DNA from: Simmondsia chinensis
Lineage: Eukaryota; Streptophyta; Magnoliopsida; Caryophyllales; Simmondsiaceae
Direction of reading: 5' to 3'
Length of the DNA: 64,000 nucleotides
Assembly (NCBI GenBank): GCA_018398585.1
Contig: JAGTTD010000009.1
Coordinates: 9,367,193-9,431,192, forward strand
Shown: in pieces, positions 12,526 to 23,579 of the stretch
How the letters are laid out: each line of letters opens with the position of its first letter
How positions within the stretch are numbered: position 1 is the stretch's first letter
Notes under the pieces: generated by a model
Database searches by the model: none
The model's input: only the letters and a program-made list of their open reading frames with translations
Told to the model about the DNA's origin: nothing
Translations under genes and position numbers: made by a program

Positions 12526-14152
12526 TTAACGGACAGGGTAATGAAGAAGAAAAAAATGCATTGTAATGTGAAAAATACATAAAAATAAGTAATGTAAATT
12601 ATGGTACAAAACTTGATGTGGATCTACGACTAGGTTCACCACGATGCCGTGAGGGTGAGAACTCCGTGTGAACCGAAAAACTGTGTCGTGAAGGAAGTTC
12701 ATGTCTAATTCTGTAGCACATAAAGAACGGTAGTCAATCCCCCCTTCTTGCATAACCTGATTAAATTGCTGTCCCTCATCGGCATCATCTATTACGCTAC
12801 TGCAAATAGTCAGCTATTTTGCGGAGACAGACTCTAAGGTGTGGTCAATAGTGTTACGTAGCACCTGAGCTGTCCTTTTAGCATGCTTTTTAAAAAGATT
12901 GATCTAGCACATAGTACTTTTAAATGTTAATGAAGCATAATGTGCAATAAGTAACGAGATAAATGTTTTCAAAGTACTTATTACTTGTTGAATTTGGTTG
13001 CCACTTGGCTCATAACGAAGTTGGGGGTGACGCGGAACATGCACTTCACGTCGTACTATGAGACGCCTAGTGATAGAGGAGTACCATTGCATGTACTCTG
13101 TAGGCGATATAGGAGGATGATGCACGTTGGCGATAAGATCCATCTGTGAGTTCCGCACCGTGATCCAGTTCGAATGATAGAGACCCCAGTTCTCGTCAAA
13201 CCTGCCCGAACAAGATATATTGTGCAAGGAGTCGAGAGTGTCGATATGATTTGGGATATGCTGCGTCAATCCAAACCGACGCAACACTCTGTCAAGCCAA
13301 TGTAGGTCTACAATGCCAAAGCATATCATTGGTCCCTCATATCGTCAGATATGACGACCCTCGGCACAAATCGCGGGCAAAGAGTTTAACCGGGATTTCG
13401 TGTAAGGCGTCCAATAAACCTAAGCACTGATAAAATAACTTAATTATTGCATTAAATATTAATGACAAAGAAATATGTCTATTTTCATGTATATACCTGA
13501 TGTGGTTCTTGGACGTCAAGTTGGTCCTTGTAGAAGGACAGGCACTGTCTTAGATTCTCGCGGAATGTCAAAGCGGCAATCCAGCTAATCAAATACGAAG
13601 TGAATTATTTCAATACATATATTATATTACATATACATTAAATCAAGACATAGAAAATGTTTTCTCTTACTGAGATTCCAAAGGCGGCAACGGATCATTG
13701 ACTACAGCTGGAATTGGACGAGGACGGATATAAATGGTCGACCGATGTGTAAATGCTCCCACGACCACAACTACACATGTGATGGCACGTAGAGATTAGG
13801 GATTTAACACATTAAAAAAAAAAAATTAAACATGAATATCATTGGCGATCCATACCTGGAGCAATAAAACACACCCGCCGATTTGCCTGTGGCCTTGCAT
13901 GCAACATTGACACATTTGTCTGTACAAGTTGGCAAGCACTGCTGACCCCTAGTTGTACTCACTACACCCCTCCATCGTTTCAAATAATGGAAGGTAAACC
14001 AGTGATGTCCAACTACCAGTGCTGTTGGTGAACAACACGGAGCTGAACAAATCAATGTAGCGTCTGGCGTGTTGCACCAACACTTGCTCATCAGCGTGCG
14101 CTTGGGGGTCCTGTGCACACAATCCCTTCAACCATCGACTTCTTACCATGCT
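12526..14152 (-). pseudogene. Plant mobile domain (MAIN-like) gene, decayed
   Basis: Plant mobile domain (PMD) proteins include Arabidopsis MAIN/MAIL1 and many transposon-borne relatives. Read from high to low coordinates, the domain appears in order: HARRYIDLFSSVLF and SWTSLVYLPLF (about 14090-13970), then in another frame GSAVLANLYRQMCQCC and IGGCVLLLQVW (about 13960-13860), RPRPIPAVVNDPLPPLES (about 13700), LTFRENLRQCLSFYKDQLD (about 13560-13510), then VYWTPYTKSRLNSLPAICA and PMICFGIVDLHWLDRVLRRF (13430-13260) and a C-terminal part to 12526. Defects: a frame change near 13950 and a TGA at 13345-13347 where the family has Trp. The order of motifs makes the family call good. Function is presumably lost. 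Intron borders are not settled. Confidence 0.7.
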
Positions 14153-14524
14153 GGCTTTTAATGATTGTCCCGGGGGGTTTTTTGCAGCACCCAATAAAGC
14201 ATGACGGAGGTCATAACAATTGGTGATTTCACCCCTGGCAAGAACTGGAAGTATGACTTTAAATAAAAACGAGAAAAGACGTGACCAAACTATGTCAGGC
14301 AAGACACCTTGATAATGACACGTTTCCAAAATTTTGAGAAAGGCATCTAGGTGGTCATACGGACTGTCAATTGGCTTCCCATAGAATGTGGGATGCATGT
14401 GGATGACCCTAAGCTTGATTTCGAAGTTTGCGTAGCCACTGGTGGGTAATGCAACTCCAGATGGTGCGACGTATATTTGGGGGACAAAACGATCCCCAAT
14501 CATGCATGGTGTGTCCTCAGCCAT
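14152..14524 (-). pseudogene. Ty3/gypsy gag fragment fused in frame to PMD
   Basis: The first 125 or so codons of the ORF at 14524-13949 resemble a plant Ty3 gag, not a PMD: FEIKLRVIHMHPTFYGKPI, DSPYDHLDAFLKILETCHYQG, WSRLFSFLFK, then ITNCYDLRHALLGAAKNPP. At about 14150 the homology switches to PMD without a stop. The gag part lies about 220 bp downstream (minus direction) of a primer-binding site, as expected for the start of an LTR element. Confidence 0.6.
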
Positions 14525-14745
14525 GATTCTAGGTGAATTTGCACTTGCTCCATATCACCTCAAAGTAGACATCATCAACTCAGTTTCCAGATTGAGAGGA
14601 ATGAATTTGGCTTTGAGTGAGCGTCTATCATGCATGCAATATGAAGTAAGCTAAATTCACATTGATCACAACCCTAAAGCTATGCAAAAAAAATAAATAA
14701 AATGAAAATAAAAACTCGTTAATCCCTAAATCTCACTTTGCCTAC

Positions 14746-14767
14746 CAATTCCCTGGGAATGGCACCA
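14746..14767 (-). other. Degenerate tRNA-Asp-type primer-binding site
   Basis: On the minus strand, TGGTGCCATTCCCAGGGAAT is a mutated form of the TGGCGCCGTTGCCGGGGA primer site used by Tat/Athila/Retand-type Ty3 elements. It sits next to sequence (14770 onward) that looks like the end of such an LTR. Confidence 0.65.
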
Positions 14768-16141
14768 AAAAACTTGTAAGTTTAAGAGTGTTTAAATCAT
14801 TTATTCGTAAGCGTACGAGCAAATCCTAGCTATGGTGAGTATACGGGTGTCATATCCCCAGGGAATCATTGTGAAGTTGGATTTTGTTACTAATAAAACA
14901 GTTTGACTTGGGGTTTTCATTAAAAGATTGAGCAAAATAATGAAATTAAGGAATGAAATTGAAAATTAAAGTGTCGAATCAATCAAGAGCAGTTTAAGGA
15001 ATGAATTCGAGGTAGCTTAACTTGGATCCCATCATTAGACCTTACTACGACAATGACTTTAAAAGCTGAGGCTACAAGCTTTAAGCTAGCGTTAACACTT
15101 AAATTAGGGCTTAGGGTGATGAGCAAGTCTAAGGGCATAACCCATCTTATCACTCTACGTGTAGCATGGATTATTTGAGTGGCACTACTTAATTTTTTTC
15201 TTACTCCTACTTTAATGTTAACTCTTATAAAGGGTTATGTTTGGGGTTGGGTGTAACCTGAACCCTAACTACTCCAGAAAATCTATTATGCTATTGTCCA
15301 GGCTATAAGCACAAGACTACATGCAAGTAAAGTTGAAATCTAAGCATGGCTACAAGCACATAATTAGAAAACCAATCACAATAAATAATTCCCTACGAGG
15401 GTGCGAAAATAACATTAGTCATTATCTATAATAAAATATAAATCCAAGATTCAGATAGCTACCCTGTCCTTCACCCCTAAAGTCTGAGTCTACTCCTTCA
15501 TAAGAGTTTTATACATCACAAAATCTAAAGGGAAAGAAAAAGAAAAACTCTTGAATGAAGACTCAGTTGATTTATGTTGACATGGCCCTTGATTTGATTC
15601 CCTATACTCCGACCACTTTCCCTTCAGCCTTTGTGAAAACCTTGATCTCTCTTGGTGGCTCGAGGAAGAAGGAGAAGAGAAGAAAATAATGCCTATTGAT
15701 TCACCATGTTGGTCAATCAATATCGATAATCATTGTTGGCTGATAAATTGATAGTTAACGCAACAGATCTGCTGGCAGCTGATCAATATTAGTCGATCGA
15801 TTGACTGTCAACAAAAACATCCTGTTGACCTTCAATTAATCGGCTTTGCTTACCGATTGGTAGGTTTCTTCTCGAGGCCTCATAACATTGATTTGGGGTT
15901 TCTCAACATAATCTTCAAATATGTCCAATTTTGCTTGTTCTTTTCCACTTTTTAAGTTGTCTTTGCTCCAATGCGATCTAATCCTAAATATACAAAAAAT
16001 GTAATAAATTATAAATCTAATAGTAGAATATGTCATGGGAGTGGGGCATAAAACATATAAAAAATGGGACACATCACTACCCCTAAGAAGGTAAGAAATA
16101 GTACCGTGGCTAATCCATGTGTCATACTCGTGGACACAAGC
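14768..16141 (-). mobile_element. Long LTR of a decayed Ty3/gypsy element
   Basis: Non-coding sequence upstream (minus direction) of the primer site. It contains the run gcgtacgagcaaatcc ... gggtgtcatatccccaggga typical of Tat/Athila-type LTR ends. It is interrupted by LINE 1 and continues at 21776. Outer boundaries were not found, so the size is a minimum. Confidence 0.5.
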
Positions 16142-16350
16142 CTTAGGAATGAAAACTTTTTTTTTTGGGTAAGTTAGTGATATATACCATATATGAGAAA
16201 GAATATATGTACAAGTCTATGAGGGGTATATCCCAAGTCATGGCCAGAAAGGCCTACATCAAAGAATCAAAAAATGAAACAAATCAAGGCAGATCGTCAA
16301 AAGTCAACATGACCAAATAAAGAAAACAAAGCAATAAAGCCAAAATAAGA

Positions 16351-19300
16351 CTAATGCTCAATCCCCCACTCCTGCAGAAGCTGAGTGTGACGATGAGAGC
16401 CACGGAGTGTAGGAGCAGCAATGAGACGGCTGCGGACCAGTCCTGTGATCTCCTCGATTACAGCAGCAGAAGGTCTGGACTGAGAACGTTGAATCCTCTG
16501 GTTACGCTCGTACCAAAGGATGTAAACCGTCGCAAAGAAGCAAAGGTGGGCGAGGATATGATCCACCCCACGGCCACGGAGCTGAGTAGAAGCCCATTGT
16601 ACGAGCTCACGCTAAGGAAGTATAGGCCATGCTATAAAGGTGTGCGACGATACACGGGACCAAACAGAGGCAGAGAAGTTAGAGGGGAAGAAGAGATGGC
16701 TATGCGACTCATCATTTGAACGACACAGCATGCAGGAAGACAAGATGCTGGGAGCCCGATGTCTCAGCAGTCTGTCACGAGTATAGAGCCGCTCACCGGA
16801 GGCAAGCCAAAGAATGAAGGAATGCCTCGGAATGTGCAGCCGAAACCAGAGAAGATGATGGATGGAGTCCTCCTCCCTCTTGTTACGAATCATCTCCCAA
16901 GCCGATCTGGTAGTGAAGACTCCTAATCTGTCACCCATTCACCTGATACAATCTGCAACACCCGATTGGGGCCTGAAATCAACAGACGCCCAAAAAGGCA
17001 GCAGCTCAACCCTGTAGCCCCAATAATATCTGACACTCTAGAGCCCCAATAATGACCTGTAGAGTGCAAGATGCGGCTCGAGAATTGCCATGCGAGTCGC
17101 CCGCAAGGAAGCCAGTAGTCAGTCCAAAGAGCAATATCTCGGCCATCTCCAACGATATGTTTGAAAGCCATGTGACACAGCGGCCGAATATCAAGGATGC
17201 TCCTCCATGACCAAGGAATCGAACCCTTGGCCTCAATCTCCCAGAAGCTCTTCCTCCGAAGATGGTTGGCATAAATCCCCTGAGGCCAGAGGGAGTCATG
17301 ATCAGTGAGTAGGACCCAGATAAGCTTCATAAGAGAAGCCTGGTTCCACTCAGTCAAGCTCCGAATCCCGAGTCCCCCCTCCCTACGAGGGTAGCATAAG
17401 TGCTGCCAGGCCACCTTCACTCCCCCCGGGGCCAGCAAGGCACCCCTCCATAAAAATTCAGCAAGGGTCGACTCAATCTTCCTGACAATTGCCTTCGGAA
17501 GAAGGAAGACAGAAGTCCAGAAGACCTGAATAGAAAATAGAACTGATCTGATAAGCTGTAATCTCCTAGCATACGAAAGACCCGTGAAGTCCAGAGATGG
17601 ATGCGAGAAAGGATGCGGTCCAACAGTGGCTTATAGTGATGTACTGAAGCCTCGACGTTAAAAGCGGCACCCCAGATATCTGACCGGACACTGCCCCAAT
17701 CTAAACCCCAGAATGTCTGCAACAAACTGCTGAAACTTAGGATCAACCCCAGAAACGAAGACGGTGCTCTTCACCCCATTTGAGGACAGCCCTGAAAGAA
17801 TGGCTAAACGATCCAACGTCTCACGAATGACAGAGACACTACCCTCATCAGCCTCACTAAACGATACAACGCATGACAGAAAGGATAAAGTCCCAGTGCA
17901 CTGTGTCAAACGCCTTACGAATATCAACCTTCAGAGCACACCGAGGAGACCTTGCTTGAAGGTGATAGCCGCGCATAAGCTCCTGAGCTAACAGAATATA
18001 GTCAGAAATCCACCTCCTGGGAACGAAAGCAAACTGAGAATCGTCAATCGGGTAAGGAAGCACCCCTTTCAGCCTGTTTGCAATGATTTGAGTGATACAC
18101 TTATAGACCACATTGCAACAAGAGATCGGGCGATAGTCAGCGAAGGTAGAGGGGTTCTCCACCTTTGGAATCAAGCTGATACGGGTAGTGTTCAGGACGC
18201 CAAGCATGCGCCCTGACTGGAAGAACGAACGGACAACCCGAACTACAGCACGAACCACTACATCCCAATCCCTCTTAAAGAAGAGGGAGGTATAGCCATC
18301 AGGACCAGGCGCCTTGTCTTCACCAGTAGAGAAAAGAGCATCTCTAACCTCAGCATCAGAAATTGGAAAAGTAAGCGATCTAGCCTGATCCTCAGAAAGA
18401 CGAGACTGGAAAAGCCCTGAAATGTCCTCCCAAAGCGGCCCTCTCGGCTCAGTCAATAACTCCTAAAAGTACGAGACCCCGGCGCTCAAAATCTCCCCTC
18501 GTCATAAGTCCTCTTGTCGTCCGGACGAACAATAGAAGAGATCCGGTTCCTAGCCTGCCGCTGTGCGGCAGACTTATGGAAGAACCGGGTACCCTAATCC
18601 CCTAAAGAGAGCCACTGGATGCGAGATTTCTGACGGTAGAAAGCCTTCTCATCCTGACACAACCTCGAATACTCCTGAGATAGACGGCGCTTCTCAGCAA
18701 GAAGCTCCACACTCGCAGGATCAGCATCTAAGGCCCTCTCGCATGCAATCCAGGCATCCCTCGCCGCCACCACCCGAGCCGAAATATGATTCAAATGCCT
18801 AGTATTGAGGGCCTTTAGCTCAACCTTCAACGTGTTTAGCTTCTGAGTGAGTTGATACATAGGAGTGCCCTCAATACTAGTCCCCCAAACTCTCCGCACC
18901 GTAGGAATGAACTCCTCATGGTCAGCCCAAAAGTTAAGGAACTTGAAAGGAAGCCGCGGGGTGCGGCGCTCTCCAAGTCCTCTAACTATAAAAGGACAAT
19001 GATCAGAACATAACTCCTGCGGAAGATGCTCAATAGATGAAGCAGAGAAAGAGCGAAGCCATCCCTCGCTCGCCAAACACCAGTCAAGACACTGCAAGAC
19101 AAGGGCGCCTCTAGCTGACAGGCTGGACCACGTAAAACGAAGCCCCGAATATGGAAGGATTGTGAGCTCTGACTCATAGATGCAGTCTTGAAAGTCATTC
19201 ATTTGGTGAGGCCAAGTGTCCTGACCACCACTCCTATCACTAGGGCTGAAGATAGCATTAAAGTCACCCAGAAGTATCCAAGGCTCCCCTTGGTGACTCA

Positions 19301-19682
19301 CGCTGGCTCCCCGAATGTACCGCCAAAGATACCGACGCGGCCTTGGGTTATTAAAGCCGTAGACAGACGTAGCAATAAAGTCCACATCCCCTTGAATGTC
19401 GGTCACCCTGTAGGTGAGATACTGATCTCCACCCTGTACTCTCACTACACGGTAGATGCTCGGATCTCAAAGAACAATGAAGCGGCACCAGCGGCCCCGC
19501 ACCCCACAAAACATAAACTGCCACCCCTCAGCACAGCGGGTGACAGCAAGCTCGAAATCAGCGGGTTTGGTCTTTGTCTCAACCAAACCAACCAGGCCCA
19601 AACAGTTGGAAGAAATCCAACCACGAATAGTAGCAATAGTGTTGGGGTTATTAAACCCCCTGACATTCCAGCAACCGATCAT
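16351..19682 (-). pseudogene. LINE 1 ORF2 (endonuclease/reverse transcriptase), broken
   Basis: The endonuclease starts MIGCWNVRGFNNPN (19682) with GLVETK, changes frame near 19450, then shows WILLGDFNAI and LCSDHCPFIV. A TAG at 18594-18596 interrupts SLGD-GTRFFHKS. RT motifs follow: GEDKAPGPDGYTSLFFK, DYRPISCCNVVYKCI and KVDIRKAFDTVHWDF. Right after this, near 17855-17870, the frame jumps to EGSVSVIRETLDRL. The block between, including the FADD catalytic motif present in LINE 2, has been deleted (about 110 codons by comparison). The distal part has PRREGGLGIRSLTEWNQAS and a C-terminal zf-RVT region (RSAWEMIRNKRE, WLASGERLYTRDRL). The enzyme must be dead. Confidence 0.85.
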
Positions 19683-19984
19683 CGGAGACTAGAAACTAGT
19701 GCGAGTCACGACCTTGTGGCCCGCTCGAGCCGCCATAGAGCGCGTACAAGGCCGGTCCAAAAAAAATAGGCTGCGAAGTACACTTGGAAGGGGATGTCTC
19801 ACCCGTGCGGTCCTCAACCTCAGCCAAAAGAGCAAGCCGCTTCAGCGACTCGACAGTAGGCCGTTGCTGTCGACCGGTTCTAGATGTATGGAACAGGATC
19901 AATTATCCAAGCCAAAGCATCCTGAGCCTCGTCAATCTCAACGGGAACCAAAGCGCGACCCAAGTCCTTAAGCGAGCCCCTATC

Positions 19985-21145
19985 CTAATCATCATCCAAA
20001 GAGTTCCGGGACCTGCTAGTGGGTTGAGCATGGCTCACCCCGAGAGGTGACTTTGTGGGCGAGGTCAATGCCGCCCGTCCTCCATCACTCAAGGCCAGGC
20101 TGTCCGGCAGCCCAGCCGCAACCGTAGCCAGGGTGGCTTGCGATTGCCCACTATTGTGGGCTAAAGGGGCACAGTCCGTGCCCCAGGGAGAAGACCCAGA
20201 CTCGGGCTCAGCCGCCACCAGAGCTAGGGCATCCGAGTCCCAAGCACCCGCACCACCTCCACCCTCCAGAGCGCCACCCACCGGTTGGCCGGGAGCCATC
20301 GGTGCCGTAACGCCTCCAAGCGGCGGAACAACCGCACTCCCCTTCTTCTTCTTCTTCTTACGACGGCCCACAACTGGAGCAGCCATGGTTGGGTTAGAAG
20401 GAGCAAGCGGCACATACGAGTGACCAAAGACTAAGCAAGTAGCGCAGCGTTTTTGCATAGCCTCACAAGCAATACCAAGCTTAACCTTTTGGCCTTGAAT
20501 CCTAAGGTAAGTCTCCCTAGGAATAGGAGCCTTAGCCTCAACCTCGACACAAACACGAATATAGCCCAATCGAGTACAATCCGCAGTGACCTTGTCCATA
20601 AACAGCGGTACACCAACAGTGCTGTAGGCCACACTAATACCCTTGGTTTTCCACAGCGTAAGAGGGAGACCCGAGATACGAATCCAGACAGGGGTAGGAG
20701 GACAATCCTTCCTGAGTCTAAGGCCCTCCCTCCAAAGGTAAAGGGACATACATAGACCTTTGAAGAACCAAGGACCATCCATAAGAACACGTTCATCCTG
20801 CACTTTCGTATGGAATCTAAACATGTAAACCTCCCCATCTGATAGAACACATTCAAGTCCCCTAAAGCCCCCGAGAAGACTTGCAATCTCCTGGGCATGG
20901 GAATAAGCTAGTCCCGTCCCAATCAAATGCCCCACTAAACACCGCTCCCACTTCTCATTCCCCGAAGTGAGAAACTCATCAGGTATGTCCCCTATAGCCG
21001 TGCCATCCTCACGGTCAGGAGGGACATACTTAAGTAGATTAGTAGACGTAGAATGGACCCGGTCCGCCCATGAAAGCGGCAGTGCGCTACCCTCATCCGA
21101 CCCAAACGTACCCGCCACAGTAGTAGGCTCACGCACCTCAGCCAT
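19985..21145 (-). CDS. LINE 1 ORF1 protein (DUF4283 and zinc knuckle)
   Basis: An intact 386-codon ORF beginning MAEVREPTTVAG at 21145. Residues about 50-190 have the DUF4283 pattern of plant LINE ORF1 (WERCLVGHLIGTGLAYSHAQ, MDGPWFFKGLCMSLYLW, PVWIRISGLPLTLW). A zinc knuckle follows (CATCLVFGHSY), but its last Cys is replaced by Tyr. A basic run (RRKKKKKKG) and a Pro/Gly/Ala-rich tail complete it. It would coat LINE RNA. A run of about 20 A on the plus strand lies just upstream of the start, near 21158-21177. Confidence 0.8.
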   Translation of the reverse strand: MAEVREPTTVAGTFGSDEGSALPLSWADRVHSTSTNLLKYVPPDREDGTAIGDIPDEFLTSGNEKWERCLVGHLIGTGLAYSHAQEIASLLGGFRGLECVLSDGEVYMFRFHTKVQDERVLMDGPWFFKGLCMSLYLWREGLRLRKDCPPTPVWIRISGLPLTLWKTKGISVAYSTVGVPLFMDKVTADCTRLGYIRVCVEVEAKAPIPRETYLRIQGQKVKLGIACEAMQKRCATCLVFGHSYVPLAPSNPTMAAPVVGRRKKKKKKGSAVVPPLGGVTAPMAPGQPVGGALEGGGGAGAWDSDALALVAAEPESGSSPWGTDCAPLAHNSGQSQATLATVAAGLPDSLALSDGGRAALTSPTKSPLGVSHAQPTSRSRNSLDDD

Positions 21146-21775
21146 GGTGCGTGAATCAAAAAAAAAAAAAAAAAAAAAGCAACAAAGACCCTAAAAAATT
21201 AGGGTTCCAAATCGCCACCCAAGCCACGCGTCGCCGTGAGCCTCACCAACCAAAAACCAATCAGAAATCCGACCACCGAAACCCAGCAACAATAAGCAAG
21301 TGAGGATAAAAGAAGACTTACGAGAAAATGCTCCGAAAATCGCGAAAGAGAAGAGAGAGAAGTATCGAGCCTCGCGAACTCCCTAAACGCCTGGCCTGGA
21401 ATTGTCGGAATCCGGCCACCGCTCCAGTCACCGAGGGGCAGCGAAGATAGAGAGGGATCGTCCGAGCCAATTGCCTGTAGAAGGGGCCGCCACCGCAGCA
21501 CCACGCATCCTACGCCACAACACCAAGCACCAAAACCCTAACTTCCTCACTTTCTCTTTCCACCTATCTACGGCCACCTATTGCAGCCGCTGCCGCCACC
21601 AATAGGAGGGGTGGCGTCCAACGAGTTGTGCACTGCCCAATCGAGCCCTAGCCGCCAGCCACCGTGTAAGAAATGTGCTGCCCTAACTACGTGAGTTTGC
21701 CCTGTTCTCTCTCTCCTTTGGTCGTGAGCCCCTATTCTCTCTCAGTATTTTTTGTTACTTCTTAGGAATGAAAAC

Positions 21776-22330
21776 ATGACTTATGGAGTTTCTTAACCCT
21801 AAAGCCAAGGACATACTTGGCTTCTAGAGAACTTAACACAAATGTCTAGGCTATGCCTACCCTTAAAACTAGGAGACAAGGCCACGTATACACTACTCAT
21901 TCAGCAGAGGCTATCTTAAGGCTTGAACAAAGCCTAAGGGTCAATGGAAAGGGGCAGGAACCCACTATAAGGTGCCAATGCCCTTCTCCTGGGCCTCTGA
22001 TAGTGTATCAGATAGGGGGCAACTGAATGCACCACGTCCCTAGTATTACCCTGTAGGGATAAACCAATTTAGGATTACCTAGCAACCATTGAACATAGGG
22101 TGGCCTTTAGGCGTGTCTCGAACTTAAGGTTCTATTGGTCCTTACGTAATCGCTAACCAACATGTTTGCCACATAGACCAAGGAGAGTATAATCTTGTTT
22201 AAGTAGGCCAACACCCCTTCCCACACTTGATGGTCATGGGATCTAAAAAATACCCTGTTACAATAAGTCTTATTCTAATTATATTGACAAAGATTACCTG
22301 TTCCCTAGGGCGTACAAGATACCCGAATTT
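21776..22330. other. Continuation of old LTR/retroelement sequence, no gene
   Basis: This directly continues the sequence interrupted by LINE 1, as the shared 15-bp duplication shows. No ORF or domain is seen. It is less AT-rich than the host spacers and reads as decayed retrotransposon DNA. Confidence 0.4.
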
Positions 22331-23126
22331 AATTTTTTCTCTCAGGAGAAGGGAACACGTCTACGCTCGAGCATTTGGCAAGATTCAATTGCCAATGTAA
22401 AGAACCAGCTGATAATCTTTATTTTAAATTAAGGTTATTCCCTAGCCTTTTAATAGGGACCGCTTTTCAGTGGTATATAAGCTCACCTAACTTTATTTAC
22501 AATTATATGACAAGCCCAAGCAATTTTAAGCCCAATTCCTAAGAATGGAATTAAGAACCTTTATGTCAAACTTGGCCCAAATGAGACAAAAGTAAGGAGA
22601 ATTTGAAGAGGATTATATTAATCCGTTTAAGAGAGCCAGACTAAAGTGTACAGTGGTTCTCCCCGAAGCTCCATATGCGAAGCAGGCTATGAACTACTTG
22701 GACATCAAAACGAGAAAGAAATTTGAAGGCCTGAACATCACTAGCCTTTGTCGTATGTCAGCTTGCAGAATGTGCTGCTAGGTATGAGGCTATCTTAAAA
22801 GAAGAAAGCCTCAAGAAAAATAGCATGTAAGGAACTTACATGCACGAGGTGATCGATGAAGAGGAAATCCCTCCTTGTGAAATTGATGTTGAGTACATCA
22901 AGGGACCTCCTGTGATCCGTAATCCTTTAGTAAAGAAGGACATCAAGGTTAAAAATTCTAAACAATCCCAAGACTAAAGAAAATATTCATTTGAGATCTC
23001 AAGAGCTGACAAAATATTTGATTAGCTAAAAGCAAACAATAAATTCAGTTAAAAGGGAAAAATAGGAAACCTGATCCTAATTCCTTGAGAGGGAACATCT
23101 ACTGCAAGTGGTGTGATTCCATTACC
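22330..23126 (+). pseudogene. Ty3/gypsy gag fragment
   Basis: A plus-strand remnant with a recognisable gag core: FEEDYINPFKRARLKC, TVVLPEAPYAKQAMNYL and KTRKKFEGLNI (about 22600-22740). A trace of a zinc-knuckle-like segment (IYCKWCDSIT) lies at 23098-23125. Several stops and frame changes are present. It ends abruptly at the LINE fragment that follows. Confidence 0.6.
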
Positions 23127-23572
23127 TTTTTTGGTTAGTCAGTGACGTATACCATATATGCGAAAGAATATATGTACAGGTCTACGAGAGGCATACCCCA
23201 AGTCATGGCTAGAAAAGCCTACATCAAAGAATCAAGAAATGAAATAAATCAAGGTAGATCATCAAAAGTCAACATGACCAAATAAAGGAAACAAAGCAAT
23301 GAAGCCAAAATAAGCCTAGTGCTCGATCCCTCACTCCTGTAGAAGCTGAGTGTGACGATGAGTGCCACGGAGCATAGGAGCAGCAATGAGACAGCTGCGG
23401 ACCAGTCCTGTGATCTCCTCGATGACAGCAGCAGAAGGTCTGGACTGAGGACGCTGAATCCTCAGTTTACGCTCATACCAAAGGATGCAAACCGTCGCAG
23501 AGAAATAAAGGCGGGCGAGGGTGTGATCCACCCCACAGCCACGGAGCTGAGTAGAAGCCCACTGTATGAGCT
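23127..23572 (-). mobile_element. 5'-truncated LINE of the LINE 1 family
   Basis: Base-for-base similar to positions 16161-16606 of LINE 1, including the last residues of ORF2 (WYERKLRIQRPQSRPSAAVI). Its T-rich end at 23127-23132 matches a poly(A) tail. Only about 445 bp of the 3' end is present, a usual product of incomplete reverse transcription. No clear target duplication was found. The two sides belong to different retroelement classes. Confidence 0.85.
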
Positions 23573-23579
23573 TCAATTT

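Larger units (their letters stand above)
16157..21760 (-). mobile_element. Full-length L1-type LINE (LINE 1) with 15-bp target duplication
   Basis: A 5,604-bp minus-strand LINE. Its 3' poly(A) tail appears as ten T at 16157-16166. A perfect 15-bp target duplication, cttaggaatgaaaac, flanks it at 16142-16156 and 21761-21775, which fixes both ends. It carries ORF1 (nucleic-acid binding) and ORF2 (endonuclease, reverse transcriptase, C-terminal Cys/His domain). The 5' UTR is about 21146-21760. It is inserted in an older gypsy LTR. ORF2 is broken by a frameshift, stops and a deletion, so it is not autonomous. Confidence 0.92.

Noticed and set aside
20055..20423. A plus-strand Pro/Ala-rich protein
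   Set aside because: It is a shadow of the GC-rich tail of LINE 1 ORF1 on the opposite strand.
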